Translations under genes and position numbers: made by a program | In this document: positions 50,517-60,541 of the stretch, in pieces | Position numbering within the stretch: position 1 is the stretch's first letter | Layout of the letters: the number at the start of each line of letters is the position of its first letter | From: Streptococcus constellatus | GTDB taxonomy: Bacteria > Bacillota > Bacilli > Lactobacillales > Streptococcaceae | Assembly: GCF_902167705.1 (NCBI RefSeq) | Contig: NZ_CABHMZ010000015.1 | Coordinates: forward strand, 31,654 to 95,653 | Length of the DNA stretch: 64,000 nucleotides | Direction of reading: 5' to 3' | Notes under the pieces: generated by a model | Database searches by the model: none | What the model was told of the DNA's origin: nothing | What the model saw: the letters and a program-made list of their open reading frames with translations, nothing else

Positions 50517-51212
50517 TTATTTTTGTTTTTCCAGTATCTTAGCACCCACTTGGCGATAAGACATGTCTCCTAATGTTTGAATGGTAAATTTCCCATTTTC
50601 ATATTCCACAACTGTTACACTACCATTTTGCACGCCAGGATTTTTGGTAATCGCTTCATCAATCAGATACGCAAAAGCACCGATTGTCATACTATGACTG
50701 ACGACAAGAGCATTGCCCCCGCCAGAAGCTTCTACATCTTTAGCAATCGCTGTAAACCCATCCAGAATCCGACTGCTCAATTGTTCCCAAGGTTCAGCCC
50801 AACCAGCTGTATCGACTTCAACCAAGCCATTCGCCAACTCAGGTAGACTCAGCTCCTTATAGTCATCTGTATTAAGAACTCGTGGAATCACGCCATAAAA
50901 AAGCTCACCACCATAGGCTCCATCAAAACTTCCGAAACACCACTCACGAATCCGTTTGTCAAAAGTATAAGGAATGTTGCCTGTTAAGCCGAGTTCTTCA
51001 AGGACAATCCCCATGGTCTGAATCGTTCGCCCAGAGTCACTGGAAAAAGCTTTAGAAAATTTCAACCCCGACTCTCGCAGACCAATTCCTAATTCATGGA
51101 TGCCACGTTCCCCTTCAGCCGTAAGTGGCGTATCACTCCATCCTTGCGCCCGACCAATTGTATTAAACATCGTTTTTCCATGACGAATAATGTATAATTT
51201 CGTTTTTGTCAT
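50517..51212 (-). CDS. Histidine phosphatase (phosphoglycerate-mutase-like), copy B
   Basis: 231 aa, paralog of 49686: LYIIRHGKTMFN, RIREWCFGSFDG, ALVVSHSMT (His kept, following Gly replaced by Ser). A 135-base gap to copy A and separate ribosome sites suggest independent expression. Neighbouring DUF711 and ACT genes match the order I recall from pneumococcus, where one such phosphatase is present. Confidence 0.87.
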   Translation of the reverse strand: MTKTKLYIIRHGKTMFNTIGRAQGWSDTPLTAEGERGIHELGIGLRESGLKFSKAFSSDSGRTIQTMGIVLEELGLTGNIPYTFDKRIREWCFGSFDGAYGGELFYGVIPRVLNTDDYKELSLPELANGLVEVDTAGWAEPWEQLSSRILDGFTAIAKDVEASGGGNALVVSHSMTIGAFAYLIDEAITKNPGVQNGSVTVVEYENGKFTIQTLGDMSYRQVGAKILEKQK

Positions 51213-51227
51213 TTTAATCTCCTTTTC

Positions 51228-51415
51228 AAAAGAAGAAGCTGGGACAAAAGTGCTCAGCTTCCTTTGCTTATATAGTCATAATTATAAGACGCAGTGGCTG
51301 AGTGGACTCTAATACGTTGATAAATCAACTTTTACAGCCCTACTCAACCGTGCGGAGGTGGGACGATGAAATCAAGTTTCTACGAAACTACTGATTTCTG
51401 TCCCACTCTCATTTT
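51228..51415 (+). repeat. Dispersed TGGGACA repeat, copy 5
   Basis: Left end GAAGAAGCTGGGACAAAAG (GAAGCTG/CAGCTTC can pair), internal AAGACGCAGTG, TAATACGTTGATAAATCAAC, CAACCGTGCGGAGGTGGGA, small palindrome GTTTCTACGAAAC, right end GATTTCTGTCCCACTCTC. Shares segments with copies 1 and 4 and lies between two minus-strand genes. Confidence 0.75.
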
Positions 51416-52751
51416 AATTTTTAAAACTATGAATTGGTGCTGGAATTTGTCCACCACGCGCGATAAAATCAACAGATGACGCCTGATTAACTTTCATGAC
51501 CGGAGCCGTTCCTAAAAGACCACCAAATTCAATCATGTCCCCTTCTTTTCCTTTAGGAATAATCCGCACCGCTGTCGTTTTCTGATTGATAACGCCAATT
51601 GCCGCTTCATCGGCAATCATAGCTGCAATGGTTTCAGCAGGTGTTGCCGCAGGAATCGCAATCATATCCAAGCCTACTGAGCAGATAGCAGTCATGGCTT
51701 CTAATTTTTCTAGATTGAGAGATCCATTTTGAACTGCTGCAATCATCCCCTCGTCTTCTGAAACTGGAATGAAAGCACCAGACAAACCGCCGACTTGATT
51801 GCAAGCCATTACGCCACCTTTTTTGACTTGGTCATTAAGCAAAGCCAAAGCTGCCGTCGTTCCATGCGTACCGACCGTTTCCAATCCCATTTCTTCCAAA
51901 ACACGAGCGACAGAATCCCCAACAGCTGGCGTTGGTGCCAAACTTAAATCAACAATTCCAAATTTCACACCTAGGCGCTCTGAAGCCATTTGACCGACCA
52001 ATTGACCGATACGAGTGATTTTAAAGGCTGTTTTCTTAACCGTTTCTGCCACCACATCAAAGCTCTCACCACGGACTTTTTCCAGCGCACGCTTGACAAC
52101 ACCAGGACCAGAAACCCCAACATTGATGACTACATCCGCTTCACCGACACCGTGAAAAGCTCCTGCCATGAAAGGATTGTCCTCGACAGCATTCGCAAAA
52201 ACAACTAATTTCGCAGCTCCCATATCAGAAAGTTCAGCCGTTTCCTTGATGACACGTCCCATGTCTGCCACCGCCGTCATGTTAATGCCTGACTTGGTGG
52301 AACCAATATTGACAGAGGAGCAAACCTTATCAGTCTCCGCTAAAGCTCGCGGAATGGAACGGATAAGGATTTCATCTCCTTTTTGATAACCCTTTTGCAC
52401 CAGAGCAGAAAAACCACCGATAAAGTCAACACCGATTTCTTTTGCTGCTCGATCCAGCGCCTTTGCCAGTGGCACATAATCCTCACTATCGGTCGCTGCC
52501 CCAATTAGGGAAATAGGCGTGACAGAAACTCGCTTGTTGACAATGGGAATCCCTAGCTCCGCAGCAATTTCATCTCCGACAGCTACCAAATCTCTAGCTT
52601 TACTGGTAATCTTCTGATAGATTTTTCCCGCCGCTCGCTCAATATCCGTATCAATACAGTCGAGAAGTGAAATGCCCATAGTGATAGTCCGAATATCAAA
52701 ATTCTGCTCCTCAATCATGGCAATCGTTTCAGTAACCTGCTTTATATCCAT
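51414..52751 (-). CDS. DUF711 / UPF0210 family protein (PFL-like fold)
   Basis: 445 aa, unknown function, related in fold to glycyl-radical enzymes but with no radical glycine motif. Conserved stretches: [106 protein letters not shown]. The ATG at 52751 gives the conventional MDIKQVTE; the frame is open 44 codons further into the ACT gene. 13 bases downstream of the ACT protein, with which it is almost always paired. Confidence 0.9.
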   Translation of the reverse strand: MDIKQVTETIAMIEEQNFDIRTITMGISLLDCIDTDIERAAGKIYQKITSKARDLVAVGDEIAAELGIPIVNKRVSVTPISLIGAATDSEDYVPLAKALDRAAKEIGVDFIGGFSALVQKGYQKGDEILIRSIPRALAETDKVCSSVNIGSTKSGINMTAVADMGRVIKETAELSDMGAAKLVVFANAVEDNPFMAGAFHGVGEADVVINVGVSGPGVVKRALEKVRGESFDVVAETVKKTAFKITRIGQLVGQMASERLGVKFGIVDLSLAPTPAVGDSVARVLEEMGLETVGTHGTTAALALLNDQVKKGGVMACNQVGGLSGAFIPVSEDEGMIAAVQNGSLNLEKLEAMTAICSVGLDMIAIPAATPAETIAAMIADEAAIGVINQKTTAVRIIPKGKEGDMIEFGGLLGTAPVMKVNQASSVDFIARGGQIPAPIHSFKN

Positions 52752-52764
52752 TTTTTCACCTCTG

Positions 52765-53031
52765 TTAGATATTGTACATGGCATCAAAAATTGCTGCACT
52801 TTGAATATTGATTTTAATATTGAGAGTTTTGCCAAAGGCTTCAAACTCCTCGCGCAAAACAGTGAAATCTTTCTTTTCATCACTAGAAACGACTGCCATC
52901 ATCGTGAAAAATTCATCTAAAACCGTTTGTGAAATATCATCAATATTCAAACCAAGCTCTGCAATCTTGCTAGACACTCCTGCCACAATCCCCGTTCTAT
53001 CCTTGCCAACAACCGTAATAATCGCTTTCAT
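52765..53031 (-). CDS. ACT-domain regulatory protein (UPF0237)
   Basis: 88 aa forming ACT domains of the GcvR-like type: [30 protein letters not shown] and [11 protein letters not shown]. Such proteins sense amino acids or related ligands; here the partner is probably the DUF711 protein encoded next. GGAGCAAAGA precedes the ATG. The gap to 53143 has no gene. Confidence 0.88.
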   Translation of the reverse strand: MKAIITVVGKDRTGIVAGVSSKIAELGLNIDDISQTVLDEFFTMMAVVSSDEKKDFTVLREEFEAFGKTLNIKINIQSAAIFDAMYNI

Positions 53032-53142
53032 TCTTTGCTCCAATCAACATACTTTTTCCTATTGTAGCATAAGTAAAGGAAATTTGCATAAACTGAAAGA
53101 GAAAAATCCGACTTTTAATCCTCAAGCCTTGCTTAATCGTTA

Positions 53143-54147
53143 TCAATTGATTGTCGATTCTTTCCAATGAACACGACAATCCAGCACTTGCTGCTTTTCT
53201 TCCTGATGACGACCTTCAATCTGATCAATCAGAATTTTCGTTGCTTGCTGCCCTTCTTCAAAAGCTGGTTGGACAATTGTCGTGATGCTTGGTGAAGATA
53301 AGCTCGTCCATTCTGTATTATCAAAACCAATCAAGCCCACATTTGGTATATCAAAATCCAAGTCTTTCATAACGGTAAACACTAGTGGCAAAGCCCAGCA
53401 ATTTGGTGCAAAAACTAAGGTTTTCTCTCCTGAATTGACTTCCTTTTGCAAAAATTCTTTCATTTTACCTAAGTCAGTGTGCTCATCCTCAATAATCAAA
53501 CTTGTATATTCTAAGTTGGAATCTGCCAAAGCATCCATAAAGCCACTAGCTCGTTCAATCCGTGTACTCAATCGGCTAATATCTGCTGTGATGAGAATAT
53601 ATTTTTCATAACCTTTTGCAACACAAGCCTGTGTCACATCATAGACTGCATCGTAATTATTCGTTTTGACCCAACTTGTCCGATGTTCATACAATTGACT
53701 ATCAAAAAAGACCATTCGTTTCTTTTTTTCCTCAATAATGCGAGAATATTTTCTAAAGTTTGAAGTCGGCTGAATAATGAAACCATCCACTCCTAACAAA
53801 AGCATACTTTCGATATATTTGTCTTCACTTTCTTGGTTGTAATTGCTATTTCCAATCATAACCTGATAACCATTTTGATGTGCAATATCCTCAATTCCTT
53901 TGACAATCTGATTTGAAAAACTATTGGTAATATCGCCAATCAAAACGCCAATCAATTTGGTTCGCTTGGAGTTGAGGCTGCGCGCTACAATGCTAGGCTT
54001 ATAATTAGTCTCTTCAATAACCTTTTTGATTTTCTCTCTGGTTTCCTGAGACATTTTTTCATATTTACCATTTAAGTAAAAGGAAACAGTCGTTTTTGAG
54101 GTCTGAGCAATTTCTGCAATATCTTTTATGGTCAATTTTTTTGCCAA
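53143..54147 (-). CDS. regR: LacI-family regulator of hyaluronan utilisation (RegR)
   Basis: 334 aa. HTH LTIKDIAEIAQTSKTTVSFYLNGKYEKMS, hinge SIVARSLNSKRTKLIGVLIGD, then the effector domain. Very close by eye to pneumococcal RegR, which represses the hyaluronate PTS operon. Start is TTG at 54147: AGGAGGG lies eight bases before it, whereas the longer GTG start would put the ribosome site inside the gene. Candidate operators with ACCGGT cores occur at both divergent promoters 60457-60672. Confidence 0.88.
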   Translation of the reverse strand: MAKKLTIKDIAEIAQTSKTTVSFYLNGKYEKMSQETREKIKKVIEETNYKPSIVARSLNSKRTKLIGVLIGDITNSFSNQIVKGIEDIAHQNGYQVMIGNSNYNQESEDKYIESMLLLGVDGFIIQPTSNFRKYSRIIEEKKKRMVFFDSQLYEHRTSWVKTNNYDAVYDVTQACVAKGYEKYILITADISRLSTRIERASGFMDALADSNLEYTSLIIEDEHTDLGKMKEFLQKEVNSGEKTLVFAPNCWALPLVFTVMKDLDFDIPNVGLIGFDNTEWTSLSSPSITTIVQPAFEEGQQATKILIDQIEGRHQEEKQQVLDCRVHWKESTIN

Positions 54148-54229
54148 TTTAAGGTCCCTCCTAAGCACTCATATTATAACATATTTTATCACAAAACGAT
54201 GGCTTCAAATCCCATAAAATCAGACTTTT

Positions 54230-56128
54230 CTAACTTTTTAGTCTGATTTTTGTACAAGTTTTTTTGTCATAGATAACACATTTTCCTCTCATTTTAATAC
54301 CATTGACCACACATAATTTTTCTCCTTTGTAAATATCATCATTTAACACTAAGATCAGTTTATTTGTGCAGTCATTTTCTATTTCAAGTGCAAGTGCATT
54401 AGGAAGCCGGCGCCCATCTGTTTGATAAACTGTATGATATTTTACAGCAAATGATTGATCCATAATCAGAGTGGCATCAATGATTCGATCTGAAAATTTC
54501 TGTATTTTGACCAATTTATGACTTTCTTCCAGTTCATTGTATTTCTTAGAAATGAACGTTTTTTCTAACACCAGCGGAATCTCGCTCCAAATCTTAAGGT
54601 CATTGACTTGACTTGGACTGTAGATAACTTGACTATCTAGTATAAATTGAGTTCGTAACTTATGATCTCCGGCACATCTAATGTCATCCACTACAAACCA
54701 AACACCTTCTTCCAACATGATGATTTTCCGAGTATGCAAGTAAGAAGATGGATTTGAAGCCAGATAACTGCCTTCCACATAATGAGCATCTGAAACTCTT
54801 TGATAGTCACAAAACAAAGATTGTGGATAATTTTCATAATCCCAAGAACCAGATACTATTTCAGGCGGTGTCTCATCAAGGATACATCCGGTGTGACTCC
54901 AAGCACTTTTTAGAACAGAACGTTCTCCTATCTCTCTGTAGGTATAGCGACCAGAATCCACAAAAATTAGCTTGCCTTGATCCTGTAGGCAAAAGCTATT
55001 TTGATCACTGTGAGTATGGGCGCTGCCCATCGGTCCATTTTTGAAAAAGAAATGGCTCCGAGGTGTCTGAATACAAACCTGACCAGAATCCTTGAAAAAA
55101 GCAGTTCTTGTTCCTTGTTTTTGAGCTTTTAATGTTGCTAAACGATCAGCACCTTTTCTCCCAACCAACAGCAAACTATATGGATCTAAGTATGAATTTT
55201 TTAATGAGAGTAATTGTTCATCTTCTAAAACGAGGGCAGATAAATTCAGAATATCCCACGTATCTGTACAGTCGCTATCACCAAAAGCAATCGTCTTTCC
55301 ATCCAAGCCTGTCATCATCTGAATGTAGGTAGCCATTTTTCCTAACAAAGTCGCATACTTGTGCTTCAACTCTGGTAGCAAGATACACAATTCTAACAGA
55401 GCTTTATAAACTTCTACATGATACAAAATAGACTGCTCAAACTGGGTGCCATCTTCCAAAATTTGAATTTGTACCTGTTGCTGTAATTCTTCTATTGCAA
55501 ACAGATATTCTTCTTCAATATCGAGCTGTTCTGAAAAGAAATGATAGATGGCAATCATTGGAATGGTCTGCAAAATCCCCCAATTACTGAGTGTATACTT
55601 ATCACGATAACACCTTCTCATAAAATGAATCTGAGTTTCAAGAGAGCGGTAAATGATTTGCAACTCCTTTTCTTCCAGCAAATCCAATTCCAGTAAAAAC
55701 AGCAAAATTTTCAACCAAGTAAAACAGCGAATCCCTGTATCTAAGGTTCTAGTCGTCAAAGATTGCGGAGAAAATTCCTGTACTTGCTCTATCCAATCAA
55801 AAATGAAAAACTTCAATTTTTGAATATATCGCATGTCTCCCTCGACCAAGTAACCAATAACAAAGTTCAGTAAATACTCCTGCCGATTGAGCATGTACGT
55901 CCACTCTGGATCTTCTTCAAATAGCACTTCCCAATTCATCGGCTGAATCTGATGTTTTCTCGGGCACGGCTCCATATCCCAATTTCCATCAAACAAAAAA
56001 TAATGGCTAAACATTCGTTCAAGGGAGTGCTGAATGCGGCTATATTCTTCCTTTTGATAGCGAAGAATATAATGTCGATAATACTCTATATCAAAATCTT
56101 CAAAAAAAATAGTTCGTTCTTGTTTCAT
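54230..56128 (-). CDS. Heparinase II/III-like polysaccharide lyase
   Basis: 632 aa with no signal peptide, so probably cytoplasmic. Helical toroid N-terminal region (~80-330) and C-terminal beta domain with the heparinase II/III signature GPMGSAHTHSDQNSFCL (His/Tyr lyase chemistry), then SGRYTYREIGERSVLKSAWSHTG. In the hyaluronan/glycosaminoglycan locus it would act on imported uronate-containing oligosaccharides; the exact substrate is uncertain. Separated from yajC by 262 bases containing a long inverted repeat. Confidence 0.85.
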   Translation of the reverse strand: MKQERTIFFEDFDIEYYRHYILRYQKEEYSRIQHSLERMFSHYFLFDGNWDMEPCPRKHQIQPMNWEVLFEEDPEWTYMLNRQEYLLNFVIGYLVEGDMRYIQKLKFFIFDWIEQVQEFSPQSLTTRTLDTGIRCFTWLKILLFLLELDLLEEKELQIIYRSLETQIHFMRRCYRDKYTLSNWGILQTIPMIAIYHFFSEQLDIEEEYLFAIEELQQQVQIQILEDGTQFEQSILYHVEVYKALLELCILLPELKHKYATLLGKMATYIQMMTGLDGKTIAFGDSDCTDTWDILNLSALVLEDEQLLSLKNSYLDPYSLLLVGRKGADRLATLKAQKQGTRTAFFKDSGQVCIQTPRSHFFFKNGPMGSAHTHSDQNSFCLQDQGKLIFVDSGRYTYREIGERSVLKSAWSHTGCILDETPPEIVSGSWDYENYPQSLFCDYQRVSDAHYVEGSYLASNPSSYLHTRKIIMLEEGVWFVVDDIRCAGDHKLRTQFILDSQVIYSPSQVNDLKIWSEIPLVLEKTFISKKYNELEESHKLVKIQKFSDRIIDATLIMDQSFAVKYHTVYQTDGRRLPNALALEIENDCTNKLILVLNDDIYKGEKLCVVNGIKMRGKCVIYDKKTCTKIRLKS

Positions 56129-56201
56129 ATTTCCTTACCTAAAAAATGGTTGATACAGTTCTGCTTCTCTAGAAATCTGCCTTTTATCCTACCCTACAAA
56201 G

Positions 56202-56254
56202 CAGATTAGGTTCTCTCCATTCGCTTTTTTAAGCCTGGAAGAGAACCTAATCTG
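56202..56254. repeat. Long inverted repeat between yajC and the lyase gene
   Basis: 15-bp perfect arms CAGATTAGGTTCTCT (56202-56216) and AGAGAACCTAATCTG (56240-56254) around a 23-base loop. Neither strand has a proper T-run after it, so an RNA-processing or stability element is as likely as a terminator. The rest of 56129-56390 is unremarkable. Confidence 0.7.
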
Positions 56255-56390
56255 TCATCTAGTTGTTGATTTATTATACAGTACGCTTTGAGGTTAGAGA
56301 TTTTTATCTCCAATCCATCATGAATAAAGCAAGCAGCATTCGTGTTACTAGATTATCAATACAAACATTATATAATGCTACACCTTACCA

Positions 56391-56699
56391 TTAATCAGAG
56401 GTTGGAAACTTCTGTCCTTGTTCCTTTGTCTTTCCCATTATGCTTTCTTTTTCCACATAAATCGTTACATTCTTAGCAATTTGCAAGGTCACCAACTCAT
56501 CTTGAATGGAAATAATTTTACCATGAATTCCAGACAGTAATAGAACTTCATCACCAGCTTTTAAAGAAGCTAGATAAGTTTTTCGTTGCTCCATCTGTTC
56601 TTGAAGCATTTTTTGCTGACGGAAATGACTGATGCTTGACAGTATAATCGGAGTTCCTGCCAAAACAATCAATATTCCATAAAGTAAAGTCGTATTCAT
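56391..56699 (-). CDS. yajC: YajC-family membrane protein in the hyaluronan PTS operon
   Basis: 102 aa: one N-terminal membrane helix (LLYGILIVLAGTPIILSSI), then the YajC soluble domain (MLQEQMEQRKTYLASLKAGDEVLLLSGIHGKIISIQDELVTLQIA). YajC is a Sec accessory, but paralogs sit inside mannose-family PTS operons for glycosaminoglycans in streptococci; their role there is unknown. Starts at the base where EIID ends. Confidence 0.88.
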   Translation of the reverse strand: MNTTLLYGILIVLAGTPIILSSISHFRQQKMLQEQMEQRKTYLASLKAGDEVLLLSGIHGKIISIQDELVTLQIAKNVTIYVEKESIMGKTKEQGQKFPTSD

Positions 56700-57514
56700 T
56701 ATGCTAAAATCTTAAGCCAGCTGCCAATAATACCAATGATAACTGTCAGAATAACTAGTTTGTAGGTTGTCCATTTCTTTTCTTTGATCAAATAGTAAAC
56801 CAAAAGAGTAAAGAGAGCTGGCAGAAGCGCTGGTGCTACTTTATCAAGCATACCTTGAATGCTCACGATACTTTGATTTGTACCTGCTTTTACTTTTCCA
56901 GCGGCAAATGTAATAGGCACTGTCATCTTAACAGAAGTAGCTGCTAGACCTGCAATAACCGTCACGCCAATGATATTAGCAATCCGCGAAATAGTCGCCA
57001 TTTGCTCACTTAGTTTGTCAATGACAGTTGTTCCCAACTTATAGCCATACAAACCAGTAGATAATTTAATCCCTGTCAAAATGGTATTCATAGCCAAGAA
57101 AAACAAGATTGGACCAATAATCAAACCATCTTTCGCAAAAGAAGCTGCGATTGTGGAGAAGAGTGGTGCCAAGCAGAATTGTGAAAGTGAATCTCCAATC
57201 CCGGCCAAAGGTCCCATCAATGCCATTTTAATGTTACGTGTTTCTTCTGTGGGACGATCATTTTCTAACATGACTAAGTGTAAACTCGTAATAAAGGGTA
57301 GAAAGTGAGGATTCGTATTGTAAAATTCACAATTTTCTTCTAATGCTTTGTAAAGACCTTCTTGATTATCACCATAGTGTTTTTTCAAAGCAGGATACAT
57401 AACATTTGCATACCCTAGCCCTTGATAATTGCTGTAGTTAAAGCCATTTTGTAAAAAGAATGCCCGCAAAGATGTTTTGAGATAATCATTCTTGTTTAAT
57501 TTAGATCCAGTCAT
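56699..57514 (-). CDS. PTS mannose-family EIID (hyaluronan oligosaccharide)
   Basis: 271 aa: KNDYLKTSLRAFFLQNGFNYSNYQGLGYANVMYPALKKHYG, GPLAGIGDSL, and C-terminal membrane helices. Forms the channel complex with EIIC, whose gene overlaps its start by 14 bases. Confidence 0.92.
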   Translation of the reverse strand: MTGSKLNKNDYLKTSLRAFFLQNGFNYSNYQGLGYANVMYPALKKHYGDNQEGLYKALEENCEFYNTNPHFLPFITSLHLVMLENDRPTEETRNIKMALMGPLAGIGDSLSQFCLAPLFSTIAASFAKDGLIIGPILFFLAMNTILTGIKLSTGLYGYKLGTTVIDKLSEQMATISRIANIIGVTVIAGLAATSVKMTVPITFAAGKVKAGTNQSIVSIQGMLDKVAPALLPALFTLLVYYLIKEKKWTTYKLVILTVIIGIIGSWLKILA

Positions 57515-58280
57515 CGTGTGCTTCCTCCTCTACCACATGATCTGCTGTTTTTGGTTTGTTGTAAAATTCGATTAAAGCAAAGATTGTACCTACAATAGCA
57601 ATACCGATTGTCGGAATTTTTAGATAAGCCGCACAAACATAACCTAGTAATACAAACGGGATCAATTCTTTCTTAGCCATGACAGATAAGATCATTGCAA
57701 ACCCAATAGCCGGAAGCATTTTACCAGCAACCGTTAAACCAGAAAGTAATACTGGCGGAATGTAGCCTACTAATTTCAGCAAAGTATCCATTGACAGAGC
57801 ACCCAAGCATCCCAAAGCAAAGCCAATCACAGCAAACAACCAAATCGTCGCATTCAACGTAATTTTGAATTTCTTCATATCACGATTTTTCAAATGCTTC
57901 ATAGCTGTTTCTGGCGCACCTGCACGTACCGTATATGCAAAAGTTTGTACAAATTGAATTGCAACGGCAATTGGAGTAGATAGAGCAAGTGCTGCTTCTG
58001 GCGTAACTTTTCCTGCACTTGTAATCGCCATCAACGTTCCAAAAATACCAGGTCCGATTGGATTTGGCGGAACCGTTCCTCCAGCACCAACACCAAATCC
58101 CATATAAGCCAATTCACCAATCGCTCCCATTGTTAAAGCAGTTGGCAGGTCTCCTAAAATAATCCCTACGCCAAATGACAAAACAATACATCTGTTCGTA
58201 TAAATCCCTAACAGCATTCCACTAAAACAGAACGCTGTCCATAAACCAATTAAAATCGCTTGAAATAAATTAATTGACAT
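57501..58280 (-). CDS. PTS mannose-family EIIC (hyaluronan oligosaccharide)
   Basis: 259-aa multi-helix sugar channel: FQAILIGLWTAFCFSG, VGIILGDLPTALTMGAIGELAYMGFGVGAGGTVPPNPIGPGIFGTLMA. Two ATGs (58283, 58280) follow GGAGATTC; the second is better spaced. Transports unsaturated hyaluronan disaccharide by context. Confidence 0.91.
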   Translation of the reverse strand: MSINLFQAILIGLWTAFCFSGMLLGIYTNRCIVLSFGVGIILGDLPTALTMGAIGELAYMGFGVGAGGTVPPNPIGPGIFGTLMAITSAGKVTPEAALALSTPIAVAIQFVQTFAYTVRAGAPETAMKHLKNRDMKKFKITLNATIWLFAVIGFALGCLGALSMDTLLKLVGYIPPVLLSGLTVAGKMLPAIGFAMILSVMAKKELIPFVLLGYVCAAYLKIPTIGIAIVGTIFALIEFYNKPKTADHVVEEEAHDDWI

Positions 58281-58296
58281 CATGAATCTCCTTTTT

Positions 58297-58788
58297 TTAA
58301 ATATAATCCAATATATTTACTTCTACAGCTCCATCATTACCGCTTGGAGTTGTTTTTGTATTAAAAGTTACCTGATAAGACTGACTCAGTTCCTTAATCG
58401 CTGCCTTATCCTCTTCTCCAAGGAAAATAGAACGTGTAACCTGTTCTTTTCCTTCTGCATTATGAATATTTCCAATATTGATTTCCTTAATTGGAACACC
58501 ACCTTTTACCAAAGTTAGTGCATCTTTCATATCTTTCAAAACAATAAATATCGTTTGAGCAGGATTTGCTTTGTGAATAATATCAATAACTTTTTGCAAC
58601 GAGAAGAAGCGCATGGCAATAGAATCTGGTACAACCGCCTTCATCAATGTTTGTTGAATCTTATCAGTACTCACTTCGTCATTTGCCACGATAACTGTAT
58701 TGCAGCCTAGATATTTCACCCATAACTGTCCTTGACCATGAATCAATCGTTCATCCACACGGGTCATAATAATATTTGGTGTTGTCAT
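58297..58788 (-). CDS. PTS mannose-family EIIB (hyaluronan oligosaccharide)
   Basis: 163-aa soluble phosphocarrier. The phosphorylated His17 lies in RVDERLIHGQGQLWVKYL. Ten bases after ugl. Confidence 0.92.
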   Translation of the reverse strand: MTTPNIIMTRVDERLIHGQGQLWVKYLGCNTVIVANDEVSTDKIQQTLMKAVVPDSIAMRFFSLQKVIDIIHKANPAQTIFIVLKDMKDALTLVKGGVPIKEINIGNIHNAEGKEQVTRSIFLGEEDKAAIKELSQSYQVTFNTKTTPSGNDGAVEVNILDYI

Positions 58789-58798
58789 CTCTCTCCTC

Positions 58799-59989
58799 CT
58801 ACCAATATAAATTCCAATCTTTATAGAAACGTATTAGAGCTTCCAAGTAATAATAATCGCCCCATATATTGCCTTCATCTACTCCTTTGCCAGAATGCCA
58901 TGAGTACACTCCATGAAGAAGCGTCGTTCCTCCAGGCTTGTACTGATCACTAGCATAATCTTCTATCAGAGAGCGAAGCATAGCGTGCATCGCATGTTTG
59001 TAAATGTCTTTATCTTTATCTACTTCCGGCAAGTATTTCAGCATTTCATGAATCCCACAGACCGCAATAGCTGTCGCAGAAGAATCACGAGACTGTTCAC
59101 TACCATCACTAAAGATTAAATCCCAATAGGAAACATGATCTTTTGGCAGGCGATTCAAGAAATAATTCGTTACACCTTTGAATAAATCAAAACAAGATTC
59201 ATCTTTCAAATGGCGATAAGTCAATGGAATACCATACACACCCCAAGATTGTCCTCTTGCCCAGCAAGAATCATCGCTATAACCTTGTCTTGTTACACCT
59301 TTTAGAGGGTGACCTGTTTCAGGATCGAAGTAAAATGTGTGAAAAGATGAGGCATCATCACGAATGACATTATTGACAGAGGCATAAAAATGTTTTTCTG
59401 CAATCTCATAATATTTTTGCTCACCTGTTTCTTGATACGCAAAGAATAGCAACTGAATATTGAGCAAACAATCGATAATCAAACGATAATGTTCTTTCTT
59501 ACCTAACTCACCCCAAGCCTGAATAAACCCTCCTTTTTCTTGATAGCGTTCAATCAGCTTATCTGCTGCTTTTAAGGCAGCCTCTTTAGCATTTTGGTCA
59601 CCGTCCAACTTATATTCACTCATGCACGATGGAGTATAAAGAAAGCCTAAGTCATGGTGATCTAGTTCTACTCTTTTATTGACCCGTTCCAAGAAAGACA
59701 AGACATTTTTATGAGCTATTTCTTTAAATTTTTCATCATGACTGTATTCATAAGCCAGCCACAGTTCTCCCGTCCAAAAACCATTGGTCCATTCTGTATT
59801 ATCCATAATTGGATAAACATTATCAAAGGTTGCGGGAGTCGGGAAGTCTTCCTTAAAATAATCAAGATTAATCTCTAACTGCCGAATGACTTTCTCAATT
59901 GCCTGTTCTACTTCATTTTTTGTCAAAAGCGGAACTTCTAAAAATCGTTCAGGAGTGTTAATTTCTTCAATCGTAACTTTTTTAATCAT
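58799..59989 (-). CDS. ugl: Unsaturated glucuronyl hydrolase (GH88)
   Basis: 396-aa (alpha/alpha)6 enzyme that hydrates and splits the 4,5-unsaturated glucuronate from glycosaminoglycan disaccharides, releasing 4-deoxy-5-keto-uronate. Nucleophile/acid Asp residues are present in VELDHHDLGFLYTPS and NTEWTNGFWTGELW regions; RGQSWGVYG and WDLIFSDGSEQSRDSSATAIA complete the active cleft. The ATG at 59989 (MIKKVTIEEI) gives the normal length; a start at 60019 would overlap EIIA. Sits between EIIA and EIIB. Confidence 0.94.
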   Translation of the reverse strand: MIKKVTIEEINTPERFLEVPLLTKNEVEQAIEKVIRQLEINLDYFKEDFPTPATFDNVYPIMDNTEWTNGFWTGELWLAYEYSHDEKFKEIAHKNVLSFLERVNKRVELDHHDLGFLYTPSCMSEYKLDGDQNAKEAALKAADKLIERYQEKGGFIQAWGELGKKEHYRLIIDCLLNIQLLFFAYQETGEQKYYEIAEKHFYASVNNVIRDDASSFHTFYFDPETGHPLKGVTRQGYSDDSCWARGQSWGVYGIPLTYRHLKDESCFDLFKGVTNYFLNRLPKDHVSYWDLIFSDGSEQSRDSSATAIAVCGIHEMLKYLPEVDKDKDIYKHAMHAMLRSLIEDYASDQYKPGGTTLLHGVYSWHSGKGVDEGNIWGDYYYLEALIRFYKDWNLYW

Positions 59990-60002
59990 TCCTTTTACCT
60001 TT

Positions 60003-60437
60003 TTAAATTCCTGACTCAAAATCTTCTTCTATTACTTCTGAATCATCTGAAAACAACTCTCTGCCATTGACAACACCGCCATGTGCTGCTGCAACTGCTT
60101 TTTTAGCAACTTCATCAAATGAAAGTGTCATTCTCGCAAAAACGGTTTCCAGCAACATAGCTAAATTCAAGCCTGACAAAACATTCATTTGCAAATCTGG
60201 TCTATTTCCCATTATCGTGGATGCCACCTTAAACGGCGTTCCACCTAATAAATCACACAAGACTAAGACCTCTTCGTCGCTTGTAATAGCAGCTAGAATT
60301 TTTTCTTTTAGTTCGTTTGCGGACATGCCTTCCACAAAATCAATAGCATCTACTTTCTCTTGCTCGCCCGCAATCAATTTCAAAGAACTATGAATCCCTG
60401 TAGCGAAATTTCCGTGTCCTATAACTATGATTTTCAT
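60003..60437 (-). CDS. PTS mannose-family EIIA (hyaluronan oligosaccharide)
   Basis: 144 aa. Phosphorylated His8 in IIVIGHGNFATG, plus LCDLLGGTPFKVA. First gene of the minus-strand operon EIIA-ugl-EIIB-EIIC-EIID-yajC-(lyase)-(regR). Confidence 0.92.
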   Translation of the reverse strand: MKIIVIGHGNFATGIHSSLKLIAGEQEKVDAIDFVEGMSANELKEKILAAITSDEEVLVLCDLLGGTPFKVASTIMGNRPDLQMNVLSGLNLAMLLETVFARMTLSFDEVAKKAVAAAHGGVVNGRELFSDDSEVIEEDFESGI

Positions 60438-60456
60438 ACATTCTCCTCTCTTTTAA

Positions 60457-60510
60457 GTTTACCGGTTTACTTACATTTCCCATTGTAGCCTATTGTTTTT
60501 TACTTGTCAA
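60457..60510 (-). promoter_or_regulatory. Promoter of the hyaluronan PTS operon with RegR-type operator
   Basis: Minus strand: -35 TTGACA (60510-60505), 17 bases, -10 TACAAT (60487-60482). Just downstream lies GTAAACCGGTAAAC (60470-60457), matching the element inside the divergent promoter, so a repressor bound here would block transcription. Confidence 0.75.
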
Positions 60511-60527
60511 TACTTTTTTTAAAAAAA

Positions 60528-60541
60528 TATTAGCGCTTACA
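60528..60541 (-). promoter_or_regulatory. CcpA cre-like site
   Basis: Minus-strand TGTAAGCGCTAATA fits the catabolite-responsive element pattern. It lies upstream of the PTS operon -35, between the divergent promoters, suggesting glucose control. Confidence 0.55.

Noticed and set aside
56202..56254. Long inverted repeat as an insertion-sequence terminal pair
   Set aside because: Arms are only 23 bases apart with no transposase and no flanking target duplication visible.
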